From assembly GCF_900110555.1 (NCBI RefSeq), contig NZ_FOEE01000023.1, forward strand, positions 1 to 36,121: a stretch of DNA of 36,121 nucleotides. The letters run 5' to 3'. Shown one piece after another: positions 8,650-15,968 of the stretch; position 1 is the stretch's first letter, and each line of letters begins with the position of its first letter. The DNA is from Trujillonella endophytica. GTDB taxonomy: Bacteria > Actinomycetota > Actinomycetes > Mycobacteriales > Geodermatophilaceae. The translations under genes were made by a program, and so were the position numbers. The notes beneath the pieces are model-generated. The model was given only the letters and a program-made list of their open reading frames with translations, was not told the DNA's origin and ran no database searches.

Positions 8650-10521
8650 TTGCCACTTCTTCGCACGTCCGCTTCCGGACTCGCCGACCACGCGCGAGCC
8701 GGACGGCTAGGCACCACACTGGCCTCTCAGATGGCGCACCGGATGAAGCGGACTGCGTCGGCGTCCGAGATCCGCTCCTGGGACGCCAGCCTCGCCGCCC
8801 TGGCAGCCGACCTCGAGCAGGCGGGTCTCCAGGGCGTCGAGGTCCTCGTCGAGTACCAGCTGCCGTTGTCCAGCAAGCGCGTCGACGTCGTCCTCGCCGG
8901 CCAGCACCCGCGCCACGGGGGCCCGTCCTACGTCGTCGTCGAGCTCAAGCAGTGGACGACCGCAACGGTGTTCGAGGACCAGCCGGAGCTCGTCGTCCAG
9001 CCCACCTACGGCCGCCGGCCGATCCTCCATCCGGTCGCCCAGGTCCGCGGCTACGTCGAGTACATGATCGACTTTCTCGGCTCCCTGCACGCAACAGAAG
9101 ACGTCGTCACCGGCGTCGCCTACCTGCACAACGCCACCGACGACGGCGTCGCCGAGCTGTGCAACTACCCGCAGGACGCCCTCGGCCGCCTCTTCACCGC
9201 GCGGGACCGCGGTGCCTTCCTCGATCACCTGCGCAGCCGCCTCTCTCCGACCAACGCCTCCATTTACGCCGACCGGCTGGTGAACTCGTTCGTCGCCCCC
9301 AGCCGACAGTTGCTGGCGGTCGCGGCGGAGGAACTGCGCATCCGCGAGCAGTTCGTGCTTCTCGACGAGCAGCGGGTCGCCTACGACCTGGTCCTGCACG
9401 AGGTGGAGAAGGCCAAGCAGGGCAACTCGAAGGCCGTCGTCATCGTCTCCGGCGGCCCCGGGAGCGGGAAGAGCGTCATCGCGCTCTCCCTCCTCGGCGA
9501 GCTGGGGCGCCGCGGCATCCGTGTCGCGCATGCCACCGGTTCGCGCTCGTTCACCCAGACCCTGCGCAAGGTCACAGGACGGCGGGTGGCCGCCCTCTTC
9601 CGCTACTTCAACCAGTTCATGGACGCCGAGCCGAACGGCCTCGACGTCCTCATTGCCGACGAGGCGCACCGGCTCCGCGAGACGTCGGCAAACCGGTGGA
9701 CGAAGGCGGAGCTGCGCAGCGACAAGCGGCAGGTGGACGAGCTCATCGACGCCGCCCGCGTGCCGGTGTTCCTGCTCGACCAGAACCAGGTCGTGCGCCC
9801 GGGCGAGATGGGCACAGTCGAGGACATCGAGAAGCATGCCCGCGAGCGCGGGCTCGACGTCTACCGGATCGACCTCAACACCCAGTACCGCAGCGGCGGC
9901 AGCGCCGAATACGTCGAGTGGGTCGAGCGACTGCTCGGCCTCAGCCCGGGCGGTCCGGTCTCCTGGGAGGGCAACGACCGCTTCGAGGTAAGGACGGCAC
10001 CGTCCCCCTCGGCGATGGAGGGTGCGCTGGCGGACAAGCTGGCTGCCCACCAGAACGCCCGCATGGCGGCCGGCTACTGCTGGACGTGGAGCGATCCACG
10101 CGCCGACGGGTCGCTGGTACCGGACGTGCAGATCGGCGAATGGTCACGGCCGTGGAACCTCAAGGGCGACCGCGCCATTGGCGACGCCCCGCCCGCAGCG
10201 CTTTGGGCCAGCGACGAGCGTGGCTTCGGTCAGGTCGGCTGCGTCTACACGGCCCAGGGCTTCGAGTACGAGTGGAACGGCGTCCTCATCGGTCCCGACC
10301 TCGTGTGGAGAACCGACCGCTGGGTCCCCGTGCGGAGCGCCAACCGCGATCCCGACTTCCGCAACACCAAGAAGGTCAGCGACGCCGACTTCGACGTCCT
10401 CGTCCGCAACGTCTACAAGGTGTTGCTCACGCGAGGGCTCCGCGGTGTCTACCTGCACTCCACCGACCCCGAGACCCAGGGATTCCTCGAGCAGATGGTG
10501 AGTGACGCGCCGCGGCGTTGA
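8650..10521 (+). CDS. DUF2075 AAA ATPase with N-terminal PD-(D/E)xK nuclease-like domain
   Basis: A 623-residue protein. The ATPase has Walker A GGPGSGKS (268-275) and DEAH (337-340), followed by SF1-like helicase motifs (LDQNQ, NTQYRSGG) and a C-terminal block with VGCVYTAQGFEYEW typical of DUF2075/Schlafen-3-type ATPases. The N-terminal 140 residues show RVDVVL (D79), VVVELKQW (E98, K100) and QVRGY (Q131, Y135), which together match the D-ExK-QxxxY pattern of RecB-like nucleases. Start is uncertain: TTG 8650 gives a protein beginning PLLRTSASG, as I expect for the family, with an AGG shortly upstream; GTG 8629 is seven codons longer. It is divergent from the MazG-like gene across roughly 107-127 bases. 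The nuclease and ATPase activities are inferred; the biological role is unknown, with defence plausible. Confidence 0.88.
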   Translation: MPLLRTSASGLADHARAGRLGTTLASQMAHRMKRTASASEIRSWDASLAALAADLEQAGLQGVEVLVEYQLPLSSKRVDVVLAGQHPRHGGPSYVVVELKQWTTATVFEDQPELVVQPTYGRRPILHPVAQVRGYVEYMIDFLGSLHATEDVVTGVAYLHNATDDGVAELCNYPQDALGRLFTARDRGAFLDHLRSRLSPTNASIYADRLVNSFVAPSRQLLAVAAEELRIREQFVLLDEQRVAYDLVLHEVEKAKQGNSKAVVIVSGGPGSGKSVIALSLLGELGRRGIRVAHATGSRSFTQTLRKVTGRRVAALFRYFNQFMDAEPNGLDVLIADEAHRLRETSANRWTKAELRSDKRQVDELIDAARVPVFLLDQNQVVRPGEMGTVEDIEKHARERGLDVYRIDLNTQYRSGGSAEYVEWVERLLGLSPGGPVSWEGNDRFEVRTAPSPSAMEGALADKLAAHQNARMAAGYCWTWSDPRADGSLVPDVQIGEWSRPWNLKGDRAIGDAPPAALWASDERGFGQVGCVYTAQGFEYEWNGVLIGPDLVWRTDRWVPVRSANRDPDFRNTKKVSDADFDVLVRNVYKVLLTRGLRGVYLHSTDPETQGFLEQMVSDAPRR

Positions 10522-10564
10522 CCGACGCCGTCCTGCAGCCGATAGCACCCTGGCAGCTGCCGGA

Positions 10565-11434
10565 TCAAGTACCGATCTCCGTGCGGACGGCGTAGAGCTC
10601 CGGGAAGAACGTCAGCTCGAGCGCCCGCTGCAGGAACCCCAGACCCGACGACCCCCCCGTGCCGGTCTTGCCTCCGATCGTGCGGCGGACCGTCAGCACG
10701 TGCCGGAACCGCCACAGCTGGAAGTTGTCCTCCAGGTCGACCAGCGACTCGCAGGCCTCGTACACCCGCCACGGCGTCTCCTCGGACTCGTAGATCCGCC
10801 GGAACACCGGCACGAGCGCCGGCTGGAACACCCACGGCTCACGCACGTCCCGATCGAGCACGGACGACGGCACCTCGAACCCCAGCCGGGCCAGCAGCGC
10901 CAGGAACTCGTCATACAGCGTCGGCGACTCCAGCAGCTCGGCGAGCACCGCCTGCGCGTCCGGCTCGCTGTCGAAGACCTTGAGCATCGCCGCGTTCTTG
11001 TTGCCGAGGATGAACTCCACGGCCCGGTACTGCGCCGACTGGAACCCCGACGCGCTGCCAAGCGAGCCGCGGAACTGGGCGTACTCCCGCGGGGTCAGGG
11101 TGGCCAGCACCGACCACTGCTCGGTCAGCGTCCGCTGGATGTTCTTGACCCGCGCCAGCGACTTCAGCGCGGCCCCCACGGCGTCCCCCGCGAGGTACGC
11201 CCTCGCCGCCCGCAGCTCGTGCAGCATCAGCTTCAGCCACAGCTCGCTGGTCTGGTGCTGGACGATGAACAGCAGCTCGTCGTGGTGCTCGGGACTGCTC
11301 ACCGGGTGCTGCGCGCCCAACAGCCGGTCCAGGTCCAGGTAGCGGCCGTAACTCATCGCGCCGGCGAGGTCGGTGCGCACCGACTCCTCGATCGGCCGCA
11401 CCGCGCGGTCGGGATGCTCCCCGGACGACGTCAT
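10565..11434 (-). CDS. kynA: Tryptophan 2,3-dioxygenase
   Basis: A 289-residue haem enzyme that opens the indole ring of L-tryptophan to N-formylkynurenine, first step of the kynurenine pathway. Diagnostic blocks are [16 protein letters not shown], the [25 protein letters not shown] helix run (with distal histidine and substrate-binding residues), and the C-terminal [17 protein letters not shown] segment. Length fits the compact bacterial family. Start is ATG 11434, with GAGGA about 11 bases upstream. It lies 18 bases after the DUF3048 gene's stop, so co-transcription is likely. No kynureninase or formamidase gene is next to it, so the pathway context is elsewhere in the genome or the enzyme is used alone. 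Confidence 0.93.
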   Translation of the reverse strand: MTSSGEHPDRAVRPIEESVRTDLAGAMSYGRYLDLDRLLGAQHPVSSPEHHDELLFIVQHQTSELWLKLMLHELRAARAYLAGDAVGAALKSLARVKNIQRTLTEQWSVLATLTPREYAQFRGSLGSASGFQSAQYRAVEFILGNKNAAMLKVFDSEPDAQAVLAELLESPTLYDEFLALLARLGFEVPSSVLDRDVREPWVFQPALVPVFRRIYESEETPWRVYEACESLVDLEDNFQLWRFRHVLTVRRTIGGKTGTGGSSGLGFLQRALELTFFPELYAVRTEIGT

Positions 11435-11452
11435 GTTCCGATCGTCCTCGGA

Positions 11453-12502
11453 TTACCCGACGGCGGCCGACCCGCTCCCGTTCGGCACGAGCTCGACCCA
11501 CGTCGTCCCCGGCGCCAGCGTCACCGGGGACCCGTCGGCCAGCGTGAGGACGACGGGCTCCCCCACCGACGCCTTCGACCACGTCGCCTCGACCGTGTGC
11601 CCGCCGGTCGCGACCAGCGCCTCGCCGGAGTCGACCAGCACGGTCTCCGGAACCGGGTTGCCCGCGGCGTCGGTGAACGAGGTGTCGACGACGTCCACGC
11701 GGAGGACGACGACATTCGTGGCCCGCAGCGGTGCACCGTCGGCCCCCAGCGCGGGCACGCCACCCTCCGCGCGCAGCCACACGCCCTCGGCCGCGCTCCA
11801 CGTCCACCGCGGCTCCGCGATCGCCGACAGCGCCAGGTCGAGCCGGCCCGCCGGCACCCCGGATGCGACCGCGGACGGGTCCGCCCCGAAGGCGAACTGC
11901 GCCGGCGGCGGGGACCGGTGCGCGTCGTCGGCCTGCCCGAGCAGAGCGGTCGGGTCGGCGTAGGTGTTGTGCGGGGCGGCCCGGTCGGCGCTCCGGGAGA
12001 AACCCGGGCCGGTGCCGGGCTCCACCACCTGCAGGCCGGCCGCTCGGGTCGCGTCGATGAACGGCGCCTGCCCGCCGGAGAAGGCGAGCAGGCCGCGCAG
12101 CGGGGCAGCGATCGGCGGGTCCATCGGCCGCACCGAGCGCACCGGCCCGACCGCCGGCGGCAGCGTCGAGTGGTAGACGGCGACGAAGCGGCTGATCCCG
12201 CCCTCCACCACCTGTTCCCACACGACGTCCGCGGCGTTGAGCCCGCTCTGCGGTCGCGCCGCCGCTGAGTTCTCGATCTTCACCGCCAGCGCCGGCCGGG
12301 CCAGGTCCGCGCCGGCGGCGTCGACCCCGGTGAGCGGCCACGCTCCGGCCGCCGGCTCCGGGGAGGTGTCGTCGTCCGAACCGCAGCTGACCGCCACGCT
12401 GAGCAGGAAGCCGGCGACCGCGGCCGCCACGATCCGGCGGAACCCGCCACCGGAGCCACCGGAGCCGCCGGAGCGACGAGCGGGGGCAGCGCGGGACGGC
12501 AC
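11453..12502 (-). CDS. DUF3048 (YerB-type) lipoprotein
   Basis: A 349-residue exported protein. The N-terminus has a Gly/Ser-rich run (GGSGGSGGG, residues 12-20), basic residues, a hydrophobic helix (about 24-37) and cysteine 40 in AVSC, a weak lipobox. The mature part carries DUF3048 hallmarks: ALAVKIENSAAARPQSGLNAADVVWEQ, FVAVYHSTLP, VGPVRSVRPMD, APHNTY and the C-terminal VVVLRVD/PGTTWVELVP segments. Function in the family is unknown; some homologues are near cell-wall genes. Start is GTG 12502, bounded by an in-frame TAG four codons upstream that itself forms part of a TAGCGT box six bases before the GTG. It is probably the first gene of a two-gene unit with tryptophan dioxygenase. Confidence 0.88.
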   Translation of the reverse strand: MPSRAAPARRSGGSGGSGGGFRRIVAAAVAGFLLSVAVSCGSDDDTSPEPAAGAWPLTGVDAAGADLARPALAVKIENSAAARPQSGLNAADVVWEQVVEGGISRFVAVYHSTLPPAVGPVRSVRPMDPPIAAPLRGLLAFSGGQAPFIDATRAAGLQVVEPGTGPGFSRSADRAAPHNTYADPTALLGQADDAHRSPPPAQFAFGADPSAVASGVPAGRLDLALSAIAEPRWTWSAAEGVWLRAEGGVPALGADGAPLRATNVVVLRVDVVDTSFTDAAGNPVPETVLVDSGEALVATGGHTVEATWSKASVGEPVVLTLADGSPVTLAPGTTWVELVPNGSGSAAVG

Positions 12503-12508
12503 GGCCCC

Positions 12509-12514
12509 ACGCTA
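12509..12514 (-). promoter_or_regulatory. Candidate -10 box, leaderless, for the DUF3048 gene
   Basis: Minus-strand TAGCGT ends six bases before GTG 12502. The same hexamer occurs ahead of the DUF1330 gene at 15565. No clear -35. Confidence 0.45.
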
Positions 12515-12571
12515 GGGCGACCTACCCCGCCCGCCGTCGACGACGCACCGGAGTCACCGCCGCCGCTGGGG

Positions 12572-13609
12572 TCACCGCCGCCGCTGCGAGGCGTCGCCCA
12601 GCCACGGCGGCACGTAGCCGGCGTCGTCGTCCCGGATGTTCGTGCCCGGCGGCACGATCTTGTCGATCGCGTCGAGCACGTCGGCCGACAGCGCGAGCTC
12701 GGTCGCGGGCAGCTGGCTGGTCAGCTGGTCCATGGTGCGCGGGCCGATGATCGCCGAGGTGACGCCGGGGTGCCGGATCGTCCAGGCGATGGCCAGCTGG
12801 ACCAGGGTCGTGCCGCTGTCCTCGGCGAGCCGGGCCAGGGCGTCGGCGGCGTCGAGCTTGCGCTGGTTGATCGGGTCGGAGAGGTCGTAGCGGCTGGCCA
12901 TGGCGCCGCCGAAGGCCCGCGACCGGTTGGTGTCGGGGGCGTCCTGCCCCTTGCGCCACTTGCCGGACAGCCAGCCGCCGGCCAGCGGGCTCCACACCAG
13001 CGTGCCCATGCCGTACTCCTGGCAGACGGGCAGCACCTCGCGCTCGATGCCGCGGACCAGGATCGAGTACGGCGGCTGCTCGCTGATGAACCGGCCGGTG
13101 TTCCGCTTCTCCGCGGCCCACTGCGCCTGCACGATCTGCGACGGCAGGAACGTCGACGAGCCGAAGTAGAGGATCTTGCCGGCCCGCTGCAGGTCGGTCA
13201 GCGCGCCGAGGGTCTCGTCCACATCGGTGTCGGTCGACGGGCGGTGGATCTGGTAGAGGTCGATGTGGTCGACGCCCAGCCGGCGCAGACTGTCCTCGAC
13301 CGCCCGCACCAGCCAGCGGCGGCTGCTCCCGCGGCAGTTGGGGTCCTTGCCCATCGGGCTGAAGGCCTTGGTCGCGAGGACGACGTCGTCCCGCCGCCCG
13401 CCGGTCAGCGCCTTGCCGACGATCTCCTCGGACTCCCCGGCCGAGTACACGTCCGCGGTGTCGATGAAGTTGATCCCGGCGTCCAAGGCGGCGTGGATGA
13501 TCCGGACCGAGTCGTCGTGGTCGGTGTTGCCCCAGGCGCCGAACATCATCGCGCCGAGGCAGAGCGGGCTGACCTTGACGCCGGTGCGACCGAGCGTGCG
13601 CATCTCCAT
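12572..13609 (-). CDS. Aldo/keto reductase
   Basis: A 345-residue NADPH-dependent oxidoreductase of the (beta/alpha)8 aldo/keto reductase superfamily, in the branch that includes YajO/Tas- and Kv-beta-like proteins. The tetrad is visible: D50 and Y55 in NFIDTADVY, K81 in LATKA, and H122 in LYQIHRP. Phosphate-binding loops follow near IAWTIRHPGVTSAIIGPRTMDQL. Start is ATG 13609 (MEMRTLGRTGVKVSPLCLG, the normal family N-terminus); the frame stays open upstream to 14116 but that extension overlaps the toxin gene and is not family-like. The substrate is unknown. It follows the Doc/RHH module in the same direction, but 68 bases separate them and no functional link is evident. Confidence 0.92.
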   Translation of the reverse strand: MEMRTLGRTGVKVSPLCLGAMMFGAWGNTDHDDSVRIIHAALDAGINFIDTADVYSAGESEEIVGKALTGGRRDDVVLATKAFSPMGKDPNCRGSSRRWLVRAVEDSLRRLGVDHIDLYQIHRPSTDTDVDETLGALTDLQRAGKILYFGSSTFLPSQIVQAQWAAEKRNTGRFISEQPPYSILVRGIEREVLPVCQEYGMGTLVWSPLAGGWLSGKWRKGQDAPDTNRSRAFGGAMASRYDLSDPINQRKLDAADALARLAEDSGTTLVQLAIAWTIRHPGVTSAIIGPRTMDQLTSQLPATELALSADVLDAIDKIVPPGTNIRDDDAGYVPPWLGDASQRRR

Positions 13610-13677
13610 GGCTCGGACGTTGCCCGCCCGTGGGCCTCCAGGCAAGCGGGACGTCGTCGCTCGGTCCATGCGCGGGT

Positions 13678-14049
13678 TCAGCCGGGCACCACGACCAGTC
13701 GGAACGCGATGTCCTCGACGTCGAGCGACCCGGCCGCCACGTCCACCACCAGCGCGAAGGCCGCGTCGTCGTCCAGGCCCGGGGCGGAACCGTTCAGGTC
13801 GAGGAACACGACGGTCGCCAGCCACCCGAGCCGCTCGTTCCCGTCGACGAGTGCGTGGTTGCCGACGAGCGAGTGCAGCAGCGCCGCCGCCTTGAGCGGA
13901 AGGGTCTTGTAGGCCTCCTGGCCGAATGCCTGTGACCGCGGTCGAGCGGCGGCCGAATCGAGCAGGCCCACGTCCCGAACGGGACCTGCGCCCAGCATGC
14001 GTACCAGTCCGAGCAGGTCCTCCAGGTCGAGGTACTCGACTCCGGTCAC
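13678..14049 (-). CDS. doc: Death-on-curing (Doc/Fic-fold) toxin with variant active site
   Basis: A 123-residue Fic-fold protein of Doc length. Doc toxins phosphorylate elongation factor Tu and stall translation. The Fic loop reads HALVDGNERLGW (H65, D69, N71, E72, R73); the usual Doc/Fic consensus has Phe after Hx and Lys or Gly before the Arg. Glu at 72 is therefore unusual, and the codon is unambiguous (GAG). Flanking helices (KTLPLKAAALLHSLVGN, WLATVVFLDLNG) match Doc. Start is GTG 14049, overlapping the antitoxin stop in GTGA, so translation is probably coupled. The start is fixed by this overlap; an open frame continues upstream to 14331 out of phase with the antitoxin. Activity may be altered by the Glu. 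Confidence 0.88.
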   Translation of the reverse strand: MTGVEYLDLEDLLGLVRMLGAGPVRDVGLLDSAAARPRSQAFGQEAYKTLPLKAAALLHSLVGNHALVDGNERLGWLATVVFLDLNGSAPGLDDDAAFALVVDVAAGSLDVEDIAFRLVVVPG

Positions 14050-14246
14050 GCGTCGCCGAGACGGTGCAGGACGTCGCCCCACTTCTCCGCAAGCCGGCGT
14101 GAGCTCTCCTCGACACGGGCCACGTGCCCGCTCCGCTCGTACCGCTCGAGCACGGCGCGCCGCACGATCTCCTGGCGCGAGGTGCCCTCGGCCTCGGCGA
14201 GGGCCGACAGTGCCCTCTCCAGCTCGTCGTCGGTGCGCAGTGTCAT
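14046..14246 (-). CDS. Ribbon-helix-helix antitoxin of the Doc module
   Basis: A 66-residue protein. The first 40 residues (MTLRTDDELERALSALAEAE, then SRQEIVRRAVLERYER) have the strand-helix-helix pattern of MetJ/Arc/CopG DNA-binding proteins; the acidic-basic tail (ARVEESSRRLAEKWGDVLHRL) would wrap the toxin. Start is ATG 14246. A perfect inverted repeat 13 bases upstream of the ATG is the probable operator, so the pair should autorepress. Phd is the classical Doc partner; an RHH partner is a known actinobacterial variation as far as I recall. It overlaps the toxin gene by four bases. Confidence 0.85.
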   Translation of the reverse strand: MTLRTDDELERALSALAEAEGTSRQEIVRRAVLERYERSGHVARVEESSRRLAEKWGDVLHRLGDA

Positions 14247-14259
14247 GGCCACGGTCGGA

Positions 14260-14278
14260 TGGTATCGCTGTGATACCA
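14260..14278. promoter_or_regulatory. Inverted-repeat operator of the RHH-Doc module
   Basis: TGGTATC-GCTGT-GATACCA: perfect seven-base arms around a five-base spacer, upstream of the antitoxin ATG. The minus strand reads TACCAT inside this element (14259-14264), a possible -10 box, so bound antitoxin could block RNA polymerase. Confidence 0.7.
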
Positions 14279-14342
14279 CTCGGCGGCATGCCCTGTGGAT
14301 AACTCCGGGGCCGGTCGTCCGGATCGGCCACAGTTCCGGGCC

Positions 14343-14783
14343 ATGTCGACCCGACCGCACCCGTCCCTGCCCGTCACCAGCGACGCCGAGCTGACCGAGC
14401 GCCTGCGCGCACTCCTGCACCTGGACGGCCCGCCCGTCCGCCGCACGCTGTTCCTCACCTGGATCCGCCGCGAAGGCACGATGGTGCCCCTGGTGGTTCC
14501 CGTTGAGGAGGTGCCGCTCGAGCCCGACCGCGCGGCGCTCACCAACCTGCTCGTGCTCCACGAGACCGTCGCCGAGGGCGAGGGCGTGGATCCCGACGAG
14601 CTGCACCTGGCGCTACTGCTGGAACGCCGCGGTCCGGCCGACCTCTCCCCCGACGACCACGCGTGGTGCTCGGCGGTCGAGGCGATCCTGCGCGACCGCG
14701 CCGGCCTGGACTGCAGCATGCACGTCGGTAACGGACGGACCGTCGTCCCCGTCCTCCCGCGGGCGCAGTGGCCGGGCGAGTGA
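14343..14783 (+). CDS. Conserved-looking hypothetical protein between two toxin-antitoxin modules
   Basis: A 146-residue cytosolic protein with no signal or membrane segment. I do not recognise a named domain. Visible features: an alpha/beta pattern with RTLFLTWIRREG, MVPLVVPVEEVP, an acidic helical middle (DPDELHLALLLERRGPADLSPDD) and a C-terminal CSMHVGNGRTVVPVLPRAQWPG. Its codon use is the normal high-GC third position, supporting a real gene. ATG 14343 is taken; an in-frame GTG at 14295 would add 16 residues. It diverges from the Doc module across the operator region and ends 80 bases before the VapB start. Possibly related to JAB/RadC-like folds, but this is not supported by a clear metal motif. 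Confidence 0.65.
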   Translation: MSTRPHPSLPVTSDAELTERLRALLHLDGPPVRRTLFLTWIRREGTMVPLVVPVEEVPLEPDRAALTNLLVLHETVAEGEGVDPDELHLALLLERRGPADLSPDDHAWCSAVEAILRDRAGLDCSMHVGNGRTVVPVLPRAQWPGE

Positions 14784-14815
14784 ACGTCCGGGGCAAGGGA
14801 CGCAGCGCGGAGGGC

Positions 14816-14854
14816 CTTGTGGCTACACTCCGCCACAAGAATGTGGTCACAAGG
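14816..14854. promoter_or_regulatory. Operator/promoter of the VapBC-type module
   Basis: CTTGTGGC (14816-14823) and GCCACAAG (14832-14839) are perfect eight-base arms; the spacer contains TACACT (14824-14829), a TAnnnT -10 candidate. A further TGTG-GT-CACA (14842-14851) and a CACAAGG half-site (14848-14854) add more copies of the same half-site, fitting cooperative antitoxin binding just ahead of the ATG at 14864. Confidence 0.7.
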
Positions 14855-14863
14855 AAGGTCGGC

Positions 14864-15121
14864 ATGACGACCATCGGTATCCGTGAGCTGCGGAACTCGC
14901 TGAGCAAGCACATCTCCGCGGTCGCCGAGGGCGCCACGATCACCGTGACCGACCACGGGCGTCCCGTCGCGCGGATCGTCCCGGTCGGCCGGCCCACCGC
15001 CCTGGAGCGACTGATCGCCGACGGCGTCGTCCAGCCCCCTCGACGGGCCAAGGGTCCGGCACCGGAACCGGTGGTTGCCGACTTCGCGCTGTCGGAGATC
15101 GTGATCGCCGACCGCAGGTGA
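14864..15121 (+). CDS. Phd/YefM-fold antitoxin (VapB-type)
   Basis: An 85-residue prevent-host-death family antitoxin. The N-terminus MTTIGIRELRNSLSKHISAV, followed by ITVTDHGRPVARIVPV, is the Phd/YefM DNA-binding dimerisation fold. The C-terminal half (PPRRAKGPAPEPVVADFALS) is the flexible toxin-binding tail. ATG 14864 has AAGGAAGG about five bases upstream; the longer frame from 14768 is rejected because it overlaps the operator. The stop overlaps the toxin start in GTGA. It should neutralise the PIN toxin and repress its own promoter. Confidence 0.9.
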   Translation: MTTIGIRELRNSLSKHISAVAEGATITVTDHGRPVARIVPVGRPTALERLIADGVVQPPRRAKGPAPEPVVADFALSEIVIADRR

Positions 15122-15543
15122 TCCTCTACCTCGATACCTCCGCGCTCGTTCCGCTGCTCGTGACCGAGGCCTCGTCGGCGCGCTGCCGGTCCCTGTGGGA
15201 CGCCGCGGACCTCGTCCTCTGCTCGGCGATCGGCCACGTCGAGGCCTCCGCAGCCCTCGCCCGTGCGCAGCGCTCGGGCCGGCTCTCCCCGAACCTCACG
15301 GCCGACGCGGCAACACTGCTCGACGCGCTGTGGAGCGACATCGCGGCCATGCCCGCGGACGAGCCGAACCTTCGAGCCGCTTCGGCCGCTGCGCTCCGCC
15401 ACGGGCTCCGCGGCTTCGACGCGGTGCACTGCGCTGCAGCCCAGGCCGTCGCCGACCCCGGTCTGGTCGCCGCCTCGGGCGACCGGGACCTGCTCGCCGC
15501 CTGGCGGGCCGAGGACGTGCAGGTCGTCGACACGTTCGCCTGA
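15118..15543 (+). CDS. vapC: PIN-domain ribonuclease toxin, VapC family
   Basis: A 141-residue PIN-domain protein. The acidic magnesium site is complete: D6 in LYLDTSALV, E42 in HVEASAAL, D101 in GFDAVHCAAA and D122/D124 in SGDRDLL. VapC toxins cut specific tRNA or rRNA sites and stop growth when the antitoxin decays. Start is GTG 15118, overlapping the antitoxin TGA, giving translational coupling. Length and residue spacing are standard. It is the second TA module within 1.9 kb. Confidence 0.92.
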   Translation: MILYLDTSALVPLLVTEASSARCRSLWDAADLVLCSAIGHVEASAALARAQRSGRLSPNLTADAATLLDALWSDIAAMPADEPNLRAASAAALRHGLRGFDAVHCAAAQAVADPGLVAASGDRDLLAAWRAEDVQVVDTFA

Positions 15544-15564
15544 TGCGCGCCCGGCGCCGAGCAC

Positions 15565-15570
15565 TAGCGT
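15565..15570 (+). promoter_or_regulatory. Candidate -10 box, leaderless, for the DUF1330 gene
   Basis: TAGCGT ends seven bases before ATG 15578. No -35 match is evident. Confidence 0.45.
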
Positions 15571-15577
15571 CGCCGCC

Positions 15578-15940
15578 ATGGCCATCGATCCCACCGGCGC
15601 CGACCTCAAGCGATTCCTCGCCGAGGACCCCGGCGGCCCGGTCGTGATGCTCAACCTGCTGCGCTTCGCCGAGGGCGGCCGCGCGTCCTACGAGCAGTAC
15701 TCGAACGCCATCCGCGACACCTTCCTCCCCCGCTACGGCGCCGAGGTCGTCTACGCCGGCAGCGGCACCACCGCGCTCGTCGCCGAGCCGGGCCAGGAGT
15801 GGGACGCCGTCCTCCTCGTCCGCTATCCCAGCCGCGAGGCCTTCAGCCGGATGGTCGCCGACCCCGAGTACCAGCAGTTCACGCACTTCCGCACGGAGGC
15901 GCTCACCGAGGCCGTCCTCCAGCCGACCACGCCCTGGTAG
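15578..15940 (+). CDS. DUF1330 family protein
   Basis: A 120-residue single-domain protein with the ferredoxin-like (dimeric alpha-beta barrel) pattern of DUF1330: GPVVMLNLLRFAEGGRASYEQY, YGAEVVYAGSGTTALV, DAVLLVRYPSREAFSRMVADPEYQ. Catalytic function is unknown for the family. Start is ATG 15578, supported by a TAGCGT box at leaderless distance and by similarity; upstream in-frame codons belong to the vapC region. It converges with the SNF2 helicase (28 bases between stops). Confidence 0.88.
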   Translation: MAIDPTGADLKRFLAEDPGGPVVMLNLLRFAEGGRASYEQYSNAIRDTFLPRYGAEVVYAGSGTTALVAEPGQEWDAVLLVRYPSREAFSRMVADPEYQQFTHFRTEALTEAVLQPTTPW

Positions 15941-15968
15941 TCCCGGTCGCGGGCTTGACCGCGGAGGC

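Noticed and set aside
8523-8717. N-terminal extension of the MazG-like protein
   Set aside because: Residues are low-complexity and the span overlaps the DUF2075 start; family starts near GTG 8522.
10552-10561. GGCAGCTGCC palindrome between the DUF2075 and dioxygenase stops
   Set aside because: Too short and without a loop for a convincing terminator; kept only as a remark.
13610-14116. N-terminal extension of the aldo/keto reductase
   Set aside because: It runs through the Doc toxin gene in another phase and has no homology to the family.
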